Below the pieces are notes generated by a model that was not told the DNA's origin, ran no database searches, and saw nothing but the letters and a program-made list of their open reading frames with translations. The position numbers were made by a program, and so were the translations under genes. From Capnocytophaga sp. (lineage in GTDB: Bacteria > Bacteroidota > Bacteroidia > Flavobacteriales > Flavobacteriaceae), in assembly GCA_030530525.1 (NCBI GenBank), contig JAUMUT010000013.1, positions 1 through 59,980 on the forward strand: a stretch of 59,980 nucleotides of DNA, given 5' to 3'. This document shows positions 18,076 through 25,223 of this stretch, piece by piece. Each line of letters starts with the position of its first letter. Position 1 is the stretch's first letter.

Positions 18076-19545
18076 TTATTTTCCTACTACTTCAAGTACC
18101 CACATACCTGTACTTGAAAAATCTGGGTTATACAAATGTTTCCTATAAAATTGTTGTGCCTCATCAAGCCCCATTGCTGGGTTACCGATATACACATAAG
18201 TTCGGTTAGTAATAGGATTTACAAATCCTGCTACTTGGTACTTTTTACGCATTAAAGTAATGAGCCTGAATGCGTTACGAGGATCTTGATATACCCCAAT
18301 AATAACATAATGTCCGGATTGTATCTTATCACTCGCGATATTTTCTCGCTTGATAAAGACCGTTTCCCCATTAGATGTTGTAACAGGTGTAAGCCCATTG
18401 TTACCTGTATTAGTGTTGGTGGTAGCAGTGGTATTATTGCCTGTTGGTGTTGGCGGTGTTGGTGGTGAAGGCTTAGCTGCTACTTGTGTTGTATCTTTTG
18501 GAGCTATTGGTTGAGCTTTCAAACGTTCGGCTCTTTGTCGCATACGTTCTTCGGCTCTTAAACGTGCTGCTTTACGTTGGTTGTCCTTTTTTAATCGGTC
18601 ATTGCGTGAGTCGGCTTGGCGTTTTCCTCCAAATTGGTAATTTACATACGCCCCCACAGTACTTCCTAAGTTAGGTATTTTTGCTCCTAAACCATTCTCA
18701 TATTCTATACCTATACTAAGCATTTCATTAATATTAAAGCCAATACCTTCAAAAATTCCATATTTTTGGGTATAACCAGAATAGAGCCAGCCTAATTTTG
18801 GTAGGTCTATACCTACATTACCTGAAAGATTGAGCCCGTCAGGTTCTTTGGTTGCTTTTACCATAATGTGCCAATTACCACGCTCTAATATATTATCATT
18901 ATCAAATTCATAACGATACATTAGGTGTCCTGTGAAAGTTTTATCACTAAATGGAGTCATTGTTTTTTTTGCTCCGAGAGAATAATCTAACAAATTTTCG
19001 GCAGTTGCCCCAAAGTGGAAATAACCTATATTAAAGTCAAAACCAGGTTGAAAGGTTAGCCCAAAAGAATTTTTCACTTGCAAGCGAGGATCACTAGAAT
19101 CTGCTATTACTACTCTCCCTCTATCTATACCACTATACATTGGTACAAAATTAAACCCTAAGCGCAAGCCTGCTTCGTCTGAAAGTTCTACAAAATGCTC
19201 ATAATTCAATACGACACCTATGTTAGACATTATTCTTGCATTTCTTTTATAAATGAAAACATTAGTAGAATTTCGCTCCTTCCAGTTAAACCCAAAAGAA
19301 GCTCCCATTAATTGATTACTTTCATTTTTGAAGCCCATCCATTGCGAACGATAATAAACCCCTACATTATATTCCTGATAATTATTTATCAAAGGAAAAA
19401 CAGGGTTGGTTAAGAAAGAATTAAACTTAACCGTAGTATGTGTTGGCATTTGGTAAGGCAAATAGTAGGCAGTATCCTCTTGGGCAAAAGCCCCATAAGA
19501 GAAAAATAGCATTACTATTATAATAATATGTTTTAATATTTTCAT
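18076..19545 (-). CDS. PorP/SprF family outer-membrane protein with C-terminal SPOR-like domain
   Basis: A 489-residue protein. After a signal peptide of about 21 residues (ending FAQ), residues of about 25-305 show the PorP/SprF barrel pattern (PLINNYQEYNVGVYYRSQW, GASFGFNWKERNSTNVFIY, GLRLGFNFVPMYSGID, ending VGAYVNYQFGGKRQ). PorP/SprF proteins work with the T9SS to attach or export surface adhesins. Residues of about 310-345 are an Arg/Lys-rich helix, 345-395 a Pro/Thr/Asn linker, and 405-489 look like a SPOR domain (SGHYVIIGVYQDPRNAFRL, then YVYIGNPAMGLDEAQQFY). Usual SprF proteins end after the barrel, so the extra domain is notable. It lies 18 bases after the Ig-repeat gene and 25 before the adhesin gene. 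It is probably the dedicated partner of the adhesin. Confidence 0.88.
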   Translation of the reverse strand: MKILKHIIIIVMLFFSYGAFAQEDTAYYLPYQMPTHTTVKFNSFLTNPVFPLINNYQEYNVGVYYRSQWMGFKNESNQLMGASFGFNWKERNSTNVFIYKRNARIMSNIGVVLNYEHFVELSDEAGLRLGFNFVPMYSGIDRGRVVIADSSDPRLQVKNSFGLTFQPGFDFNIGYFHFGATAENLLDYSLGAKKTMTPFSDKTFTGHLMYRYEFDNDNILERGNWHIMVKATKEPDGLNLSGNVGIDLPKLGWLYSGYTQKYGIFEGIGFNINEMLSIGIEYENGLGAKIPNLGSTVGAYVNYQFGGKRQADSRNDRLKKDNQRKAARLRAEERMRQRAERLKAQPIAPKDTTQVAAKPSPPTPPTPTGNNTTATTNTNTGNNGLTPVTTSNGETVFIKRENIASDKIQSGHYVIIGVYQDPRNAFRLITLMRKKYQVAGFVNPITNRTYVYIGNPAMGLDEAQQFYRKHLYNPDFSSTGMWVLEVVGK

Positions 19546-19563
19546 TATCAGTTAAGTAGTATA

Positions 19564-21879
19564 TTAGTTAAGCACAGTTATAGTTCCTGTTTCTGTAGAA
19601 CCATCCATTTTTTCTATTACATAGAAATAGATTACGGCTCTCCCTTTATCATCTTCTGTAGAAGAGAAACTTGGCCAATCATTTTTATATTCATTTGCTG
19701 AAAAAACTACTTTTCCACTTTGTGAATATATAGTAACTTTTACATTATAGTATTCATCTGTTTCTGGTAAAAACCATTTTGCATTAGCAGGTGTATCGGA
19801 ACTAAGTATCACAACATTAGGAACTTTATTACTCTCTGCCCATTTTCCTATATTTATAGTAGCTTCTCGTCTTCCACATATTTCTTTAAAATGTGAATCT
19901 GTATATTCTATGACTAATTTATATTCTCCCAAAGCTTCATTATACGCAGGTGTATCTATTTCGCTTGCAGGTATAGTATAAGTAATATCGGAATCCGCTT
20001 CTTTAACTAATTGATCTTTATGATACCATTTATAGGTCTTATCGCTTTCCATTTGAAGTAAATTATCGCCATTATATGGTATAAGCATAAGTCCTTCTTT
20101 ATTTTTTAATGTATTTGTATTTCTATTATTCGTTCTTATTACTAAATTTTCAGGCATCCCTTTTGGGCGTTCTTTTATATCTATTTCTTGTGAGTTAAAC
20201 GCTCCATTTACTTTAAGCCTGTATATTCCTTCGCTAGAAGAGTTATCAATGGTTATTTCAAATACATTGGTTTGAAATACTTGGTTGTCTTTTGTCCATT
20301 CAAATGTATAATAGCCATAATCGCTTTCTCTTACCACATCTGTGGTATTAGTAGCTTGGTCATAGGCTTCTAAGGAGGTAAGTTTTAGTTTTATTTCAGA
20401 ACCTGTACAAGATTGTTCTCCTGAATAATTAATTTTTACATTAAATCTTCTTGGTTCTATTACATTTAATTCTTTTTCTGCCAATTTATTCCCACAAGTG
20501 TCATACACTTCGGCTTTGTGTAATCCTCCTGCTTCGGTTTGGTAAGTTCTTTTGGTGTCATCTTGTACTAATGCACCATCTCTATACCATTTTATATTAA
20601 AAGCAGATGCACTGGTAATATTTAACTCCAATGTTGGTTTTCTATAATTATAAAAGAAAAGCACACTCCCTCTAACACCCAGCCACTCAATATCTGCTGT
20701 ATCTACATCAGACCTTTCTTGTACGGCTACAATATTAGAGGTATAAATACAACCACTTGCTTCTGTGATAGTGACATAATAACTACCTATATCCGTTACA
20801 GAATAAGTGGAAGAAGTAGCGTTGGCAATAGCTGTACTATTTTTATACCATTGTAAAGTACCTGTTAGCTGTGTACTTACAGAAAGAGCCAATGTATTGC
20901 CTGCACATTTAAGCTGAGTATTGCCTCCGGGTATGGTTATCAAACCAGAACCACTTTTCTCTACCACACTTACTGCTTCGGATTGTATAGAACAACCTCC
21001 TGATGGAGTGGCAATTACGTAATAACTACCAAAATCTGAAATGGTTATTTTTTTGGTAGTAGCACTTTGTTTTACTCCGTCTTTATACCATTCGTAGGTG
21101 TAATTGTTTTCTGTTGTTATTGGGTTGGATACTTGCGCTTCTAATTCTGCGGTACCTCCTTTACATTTCTCTTGTGGGCTACCGCCTAATATACTAACGC
21201 TAGAATTATTAGACGCTGCTATTACTTTAACATCGTTAGAGCCTAAATTAATTCCACAACGCCCCAAATTAGGCGATACTTTATAAGTTCCTACTTCGGT
21301 AACTGTAATAGAACGCCCTGTTTGCCCAGCTATTTCTACACCATCTTTATACCATATATAAGAAGAAGCATTAACCCCATCTGTTATGGCGAGTGTTCGT
21401 CCTTGTCCTTGACATAGTTCCACAGGAGAAATAAAGCTATTAAGCGTTAAAGCTGCATCTGCGCTGTTAGTATAGTGTATAGAAATAGGAGCCGAAACAC
21501 CTTCTACTACGGGGTCTGAGCTTTTTATTCTTATTCTATAATTGTTGCTTGACATTCCTGCTGTTACTCTAAAAGTCATAGAAAGTAACCTACTAGAAGC
21601 ATTGGATTGTAAAGTAGCCAAAGTTGTGGTTCCCGATGTAAAATCTCCCGAAGGGGAAGATAATTCCATCGTAAAAACATTGGAATTAGAAGGCAATGCA
21701 CCATTCCACCGAAAATCTATGGTATATTCCCCAGAAGTTTGATTTGCACAAATATATTCTGCATTCCTTAGTTTTACATCTGTAATGGATTGTGTTGTTT
21801 GCCCATAAGCGAATACATTACAGCATAGCAACATTACTATTACTGCCAACCACTTCATATGTCGTACAACTATACTCAT
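19564..21879 (-). CDS. Secreted Ig-like repeat protein, probable T9SS cargo
   Basis: A 771-residue protein with a signal peptide ending VFAYGQ. Translation may start at 21879 or at the second Met (21858). Four or five Ig/PKD-like repeats follow, each with a Cys strand, a WYKDG strand and a closing strand, for example SYIWYKDGVEIAGQTGRSIT and YEWYKDGVKQSATTKKITIS. The last 85 residues (from about VPNVVILSSDTPANAKWFLP through VTIYSQSGKVVFSANEY to GTITVLN) resemble a diverged gliding-type CTD, which would make it a T9SS substrate. It is the first gene of the operon with the SprF-like and SprB-like genes, so a joint surface complex is likely (inference). Confidence 0.8.
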   Translation of the reverse strand: MSIVVRHMKWLAVIVMLLCCNVFAYGQTTQSITDVKLRNAEYICANQTSGEYTIDFRWNGALPSNSNVFTMELSSPSGDFTSGTTTLATLQSNASSRLLSMTFRVTAGMSSNNYRIRIKSSDPVVEGVSAPISIHYTNSADAALTLNSFISPVELCQGQGRTLAITDGVNASSYIWYKDGVEIAGQTGRSITVTEVGTYKVSPNLGRCGINLGSNDVKVIAASNNSSVSILGGSPQEKCKGGTAELEAQVSNPITTENNYTYEWYKDGVKQSATTKKITISDFGSYYVIATPSGGCSIQSEAVSVVEKSGSGLITIPGGNTQLKCAGNTLALSVSTQLTGTLQWYKNSTAIANATSSTYSVTDIGSYYVTITEASGCIYTSNIVAVQERSDVDTADIEWLGVRGSVLFFYNYRKPTLELNITSASAFNIKWYRDGALVQDDTKRTYQTEAGGLHKAEVYDTCGNKLAEKELNVIEPRRFNVKINYSGEQSCTGSEIKLKLTSLEAYDQATNTTDVVRESDYGYYTFEWTKDNQVFQTNVFEITIDNSSSEGIYRLKVNGAFNSQEIDIKERPKGMPENLVIRTNNRNTNTLKNKEGLMLIPYNGDNLLQMESDKTYKWYHKDQLVKEADSDITYTIPASEIDTPAYNEALGEYKLVIEYTDSHFKEICGRREATINIGKWAESNKVPNVVILSSDTPANAKWFLPETDEYYNVKVTIYSQSGKVVFSANEYKNDWPSFSSTEDDKGRAVIYFYVIEKMDGSTETGTITVLN

Positions 21880-21981
21880 AAGTTATTTTTTTAATTTTTT
21901 ATTAAGTTAAAACTTATCAGATTTTTTAGTTTTATTTTAGAAAAAAATATTCTTCTCATAAAAAATCGTGTTTCGTTTCAA

Positions 21982-21989
21982 CAAATATA
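21982..21989 (-). promoter_or_regulatory. Putative -7 element of the adhesin operon
   Basis: On the minus strand this reads TATATTTG, about 100 bases before the start of the first gene. No convincing -33 TTG is visible, so the call rests on one box. Confidence 0.45.
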
Positions 21990-22007
21990 TAAAAAGTTTT
22001 TTGTTTG

Positions 22008-22044
22008 GTAAAGATTAACCTAAAAAATATTAGGCAATCTTTAC
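22008..22044. promoter_or_regulatory. Interrupted inverted repeat next to the adhesin promoter
   Basis: GTAAAGATT (22008-22016) pairs with AATCTTTAC (22036-22044), and inside it CCTAA pairs with TTAGG, giving a 14-bp stem with small bulges. It lies about 20-60 bases upstream of the putative -7 box. It could be an operator or, less likely, a terminator; there is no T run directly after it. Confidence 0.5.
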
Positions 22045-22273
22045 GAAAACATTTTATAATATATCCTTTATATAAAAAGTTTTCTCGCTCAATACAAGAC
22101 TTTAAAACTATTTTATAAAGTTATTTTTATTATTTATTTTGTGAAAAAGTTATTAACATTTTTAAGGATAATGGTTCATTTATAAGAACAAGCTATTTTT
22201 GAAGTATTCTTTTCTTTATAAAAAAACAAATCTTTACCTTTTCTTTATGTTATAAAAACTTAAAAAATATGTT

Positions 22274-22305
22274 AATATTAAACATTGAAACGAACATTTA
22301 ATATT
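22274..22305 (-). terminator. Possible punA terminator (AT-only stem)
   Basis: AATATTAAA and TTTAATATT form a 9-bp stem with a 14-nt loop about 40 bases beyond the punA stop. On the minus strand a T6 run follows a few bases later. The stem lacks GC pairs, hence low confidence. Confidence 0.35.
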
Positions 22306-22343
22306 ATGTTAATTTTATTAAATTAAAACCTGAATTTATTAAT

Positions 22344-23168
22344 TTATTTTGGAAATGTTTTTATAAATTCTTTCACGATAGTAATTACATTTGGCATTGC
22401 ATTATTTACAGCTTCCAATACTTCATCGTGCGAAACATTTGGGCTAATATCCGCTCCACCAACATCTGAAATTACAGAAATAGCAAAAATACGCATTCCT
22501 TGGTGGCGCGCCACGATAACCTCAGGTACGGTACTCATACCTACGGCATCGGCTCCTAAACGATATACCATTCCGTACTCGGCAGGAGTTTCAAAAGTTG
22601 GTCCTTGCAAGCCCAAATACACTCCTTTTTTTATTTCTATTTGTTTTTCATTGGCTATTTTTTGAGCAAAATCAAGCATTTCGCGGTCATAAGCCTGACT
22701 CATATCAGGGAAACGAGTTCCAAATTTTTCCAAATTTTTCCCTCGTAAAGGATGCTCTGGAAACATATTAATATGATCTGAAATGAGCATTACATCTCCT
22801 ATTTTAAAAGATGGATTTACCCCTCCCGAAGCATTGGAAACAATTAATTTTTCTATACCAAGACAATGGAAAATACGAACAGGGAAAGTAACTTCGCTCA
22901 TTGGGTAGCCTTCATAAAAATGAAAACGCCCTGCCATAAGCAACACATATTTTCCTTCTAATGTTCCGTAAATGAGGCGATTACCGTGTCCTTGAACCGT
23001 AGTTTGTGGAAAATTAGGAATATCCGAATACGGAATTTCGCAAATTGGCGTAACGGCATCTATCAAGGTAGCCAACCCCGAACCTAAAATAATTGCATAT
23101 TCTGGTTTTTCTTGTGTGAAAAACTGCTCAATGTAGCGTGTTGTTTCTTCAAATTTTTTGTATAACAT
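22344..23168 (-). CDS. punA: Purine-nucleoside phosphorylase
   Basis: Cleaves purine nucleosides with phosphate to base and (deoxy)ribose 1-phosphate in salvage. The 274-residue length fits the trimeric PNP class. Visible motifs are IILGSGLATL near residue 26 (phosphate loop), VQGHGNRLIYG near 58, MAGRFHFYEGYP near 78, VSNASGGVNPSFKIGDVMLI near 110, GPTFETPAEY near 189 and ADAVGMSTVPEVIVARH near 205. The gene starts 15 bases after the MlaF-type ATPase gene and is likely in the same transcript. Confidence 0.93.
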   Translation of the reverse strand: MLYKKFEETTRYIEQFFTQEKPEYAIILGSGLATLIDAVTPICEIPYSDIPNFPQTTVQGHGNRLIYGTLEGKYVLLMAGRFHFYEGYPMSEVTFPVRIFHCLGIEKLIVSNASGGVNPSFKIGDVMLISDHINMFPEHPLRGKNLEKFGTRFPDMSQAYDREMLDFAQKIANEKQIEIKKGVYLGLQGPTFETPAEYGMVYRLGADAVGMSTVPEVIVARHQGMRIFAISVISDVGGADISPNVSHDEVLEAVNNAMPNVITIVKEFIKTFPK

Positions 23169-23183
23169 ATTTCAATTTTGTTT

Positions 23184-23951
23184 TTAGTTTTCTTTCATTA
23201 AATACATTTGTCGTACTTTTTTGAACAATTCGGAAGAATATACGAAATCCGTAACTGCTTCATTATCTGTTCTAAAAATAGTATCTTTGCTTCCCTCCCA
23301 CTCTTTATAGCCATTTTTTAGGAAAATAATTTGTTCGCCTATTTCCATCACCGAGTTCATATCGTGGGTGTTAATGATGGTAGTAATGTTAAAATCTTGG
23401 GTAACGGTATGTATCAGGTTATCAATAACAATAGCCGTTTTGGGGTCTAAGCCAGAGTTTGGCTCATCACAAAAAAGATATTTTGGGGAATTGACTACGG
23501 CGCGCGCTATGGCTACTCGTTTTTGCATTCCGCCAGAAATTTCGGAAGGTTTTTTATGATGCGCATTAATCAGATTTACTTTTTCTAAGACAAAATCTAC
23601 GCGGTCTTGCATTTCTGCCTGCGATAAGTTGGAAAACATTTGCAAAGGGAACATCACATTTTCTTCTACCGTCATAGAATCAAAAAGGGCACTTCCTTGA
23701 AATACCATTCCCATTTCTTGTCTGAGTTTTCGTCGTTGTTCTTTGCTCATTTCGGCATATTTTACCCCTGCATAAAGGATATTTCCGCTATCAGGAATAT
23801 GAAGCCCCAAGAGTGTTTTCAGGAAAACGGTTTTGCCCGAACCACTTTGCCCAATAATTAAATTGGTTTTGCCTTGATGAAAGGTAGCCGAAATTCCTTT
23901 TAGGACTTCCACTCCACCGAATGATTTTTTAATATCTTGAACTTCAATCAT
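23184..23951 (-). CDS. MlaF-type ABC transporter ATP-binding protein
   Basis: A 255-residue ATPase with Walker A GQSGSGKT at 34-41, Q-loop Q85, signature SGGMQKR at 139-145, Walker B YLFCDEP at 158-164 and switch H196. It has the features of the Mla/Mkl group, which moves phospholipids between the membranes of diderm bacteria using an MlaE permease and an MCE protein. The permease gene lies upstream on the same strand but is separated by a 1.25-kb insert. The ATG is exactly preserved by the duplicated 14-bp junction. No MCE (MlaD) gene is in the window. The lipid and direction of transport cannot be told from sequence. Confidence 0.9.
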   Translation of the reverse strand: MIEVQDIKKSFGGVEVLKGISATFHQGKTNLIIGQSGSGKTVFLKTLLGLHIPDSGNILYAGVKYAEMSKEQRRKLRQEMGMVFQGSALFDSMTVEENVMFPLQMFSNLSQAEMQDRVDFVLEKVNLINAHHKKPSEISGGMQKRVAIARAVVNSPKYLFCDEPNSGLDPKTAIVIDNLIHTVTQDFNITTIINTHDMNSVMEIGEQIIFLKNGYKEWEGSKDTIFRTDNEAVTDFVYSSELFKKVRQMYLMKEN

Positions 23952-23964
23952 TTATGTTAATAAA
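23951..23964. repeat. Left 14-bp direct repeat of the mlaE/mlaF insert
   Basis: TTTATGTTAATAAA, identical to 25210-25223. On the minus strand it ends with the first base of the mlaF ATG. Confidence 0.85.
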
Positions 23965-24089
23965 TTATAAATATTATTTGCAGGTTCTTCCTCTAAAAAC
24001 TGAGGAATATCTGTAAATAATTTAGGTTGTTTATGAGGAGTAATTCTCTTATTAGCTAAGTTTAATTATATTTTTTCATACCTTCCCAT
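23952..24089 (-). pseudogene. Broken short reading frame at the end of the insert
   Basis: On the minus strand a frame runs from ATG (24087-24089), reads MGRYEKI, meets a TAA at 24066-24068, and then stays open for 37 codons. It includes TPHKQPKLFTDIPQFLEEE and ends in the duplicated junction (NLLT, stop). The protein-like composition after the stop suggests a decayed gene tail or a captured fragment. It is short, and chance is possible. I do not recognise the family. Confidence 0.3.
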
Positions 24090-24122
24090 TTATTGTCAGG
24101 CTAGCCAAAGTAGTTTCCTCAC

Positions 24123-24959
24123 TTAAAAATGTATCTCCTTTCTAAATTGTTTAGGTAAATTATCTATTATTTGAAAAACATCAAAGGTTTGTTCATTATT
24201 AAATTTAACTTTCCTTAACCACCCTTCATCATCAAAGGTTTGTTCCAAATTACAATAAGTAAATTGAGCGTGAATATTTGGAGAAACAACAAGTAAATTT
24301 TTCAAATGATTTCCTTTATTGGCATCAATGTGATGTATTTCAAAATAAGGTTTTCCATTTTTCATTATAAAAGTAAAACCCGAAAGCTGGCATTTGCCAA
24401 AATACATTTCTAATAATATTTTTCTTAAAGAAAAATTTACACTTTCTCGCACCGATATTGAAGGTCTTTCTATTATATTTCGTTCTTTTATTGTTTCATT
24501 AGAAAGCTGTACAAAAATATTTTGCAAAACTTCTTTTTCTGAAAGATTAGAAATTTTGGAAATCAATGATAAATTATTTTTCAAATCTATCTCAGAATTA
24601 GATTGTTCAAATTCATTCCAATGATGAGTGAATTTCTCTTGAAAAAGTTTTTCAGGAATTATTCTATATTTTCCATCATCTAATATTTGAATGATTAACT
24701 CATCATTTTCTTGTATTCCATATTTTTCATAAAAAGATTTCATTCCTCCTATACGACATTCACGGCTACTACTTTGATATGGAGTAAAATTTTTAATCCA
24801 ATGATTTCCTATTTCGTCTATTAAATATATTTCTTTTGTATTTTTTGGAAATAAATCAATCAAAGATACAGGAATAGCTAATAATCCTTTATCTATTCTG
24901 CTTTTAGTTACTTTTATTGTAATATAATTTAAGGGTAATTTAGAATTTTCAATCTTCAT
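24123..24959 (-). CDS. Putative HNH endonuclease with N-terminal B3/EcoRII-N-like DNA-binding domain
   Basis: Two candidate starts exist. 24971 gives 282 residues and 24959 (MKIENSKLP) gives 278; I use the shorter because it overlaps the upstream ORF less. In the long numbering, residues 15-107 fit a B3/EcoRII-N pseudobarrel: GLLAIPVSLIDLFP, a hydrophobic strand plus G-N-H-W, CRIGGMKSFYEKYGIQENDE, then DDGKYRIIPE. A helical linker follows, then an HNH nuclease at 185-240: GKCQLSGF, EIHHIDANKG with the paired His 213-214, NLLVVSP with N225, and H234 in IHAQF. Only one Cys of the usual CxxC is present. Proteins of this kind are often site-specific or modification-dependent nucleases, but no methyltransferase is near. 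The function is inferred. Confidence 0.65.
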   Translation of the reverse strand: MKIENSKLPLNYITIKVTKSRIDKGLLAIPVSLIDLFPKNTKEIYLIDEIGNHWIKNFTPYQSSSRECRIGGMKSFYEKYGIQENDELIIQILDDGKYRIIPEKLFQEKFTHHWNEFEQSNSEIDLKNNLSLISKISNLSEKEVLQNIFVQLSNETIKERNIIERPSISVRESVNFSLRKILLEMYFGKCQLSGFTFIMKNGKPYFEIHHIDANKGNHLKNLLVVSPNIHAQFTYCNLEQTFDDEGWLRKVKFNNEQTFDVFQIIDNLPKQFRKEIHF

Positions 24960-25134
24960 AAATTTCTTCAATAGTATTAGCTTCGTTCCATTCTTCTATA
25001 TTACTAATTATTTCTTCTTTATTAACAGATTGTTCCTTTGCTTTTTCATATGCTTCTTCTTCATTATCTGCTTCTATTTCATAAGAGCAAAAGGTTGAAT
25101 AATAGATATTTACTATATATTTTTTAGTGTTCAT
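24949..25134 (-). CDS. Small DpnD/PcfM-like protein
   Basis: This 61-residue acidic protein begins MNTKKYIVNIYYSTFCSYEI and continues EADNEEEAYEKAKEQSVN. That is the beta-strand plus E-A-x-x-x-E-E-A-helix layout of the DpnD/PcfM-like family, found in the DpnII restriction operon and in some conjugative elements. The biochemical role of that family is not established. Its stop lies inside the start of the HNH gene (overlap of 11 or 23 bases depending on the start), so the two are coupled. No TAnnTTTG box is visible upstream, and it may be read from the mlaE transcript. Confidence 0.5.
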   Translation of the reverse strand: MNTKKYIVNIYYSTFCSYEIEADNEEEAYEKAKEQSVNKEEIISNIEEWNEANTIEEIYED

Positions 25135-25209
25135 TATATTAGTTTAAAAGAATTTAAGCTCCCTCTAAAATAAAAGATTTTTTTCAGTAAAATCGTTGTT
25201 TAAAGTATA

Positions 25210-25223
25210 TTTATGTTAATAAA
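25210..25223. repeat. Right 14-bp direct repeat of the mlaE/mlaF insert
   Basis: TTTATGTTAATAAA, identical to 23951-23964. On the minus strand it encodes the end of the permease (LLT, stop). Confidence 0.85.

Larger units (their letters stand above)
21880..22343. other. 464-base non-coding spacer upstream of the adhesin operon
   Basis: No open frame with coding character is seen on either strand. The spacer is very AT-rich. It holds a putative promoter (21982-21989), a strong interrupted hairpin (22008-22044) and a weaker AT-only hairpin (22274-22305) that may end the punA transcript. A leader of roughly 100 bases is implied for the adhesin mRNA. Confidence 0.6.
23965..25223 (-). mobile_element. 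Inserted cassette splitting the mlaE-mlaF pair
   Basis: The permease and ATPase genes, normally adjacent, are separated here by about 1.25 kb that carries a DpnD/PcfM-like ORF, an HNH nuclease ORF and a broken frame. Exact 14-bp copies of TTTATGTTAATAAA flank it: one covers the mlaE stop and the other the base before and into the mlaF start. Removing the insert plus one copy restores a junction in which the mlaE TAA is directly followed by the mlaF ATG. No terminal inverted repeats, transposase or integrase are seen, so the mechanism of insertion is unknown. Confidence 0.65.

Noticed and set aside
22281-22300. Short ATTGAAACGAAC stretch resembling a CRISPR repeat end
   Set aside because: It occurs once, with no repeats, spacers or cas genes nearby.
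24123-25134. Toxin-antitoxin pair
   Set aside because: The large HNH protein with a DNA-binding domain and the DpnD-like partner fit a nuclease unit better than a small toxin with antitoxin, though this is not excluded.
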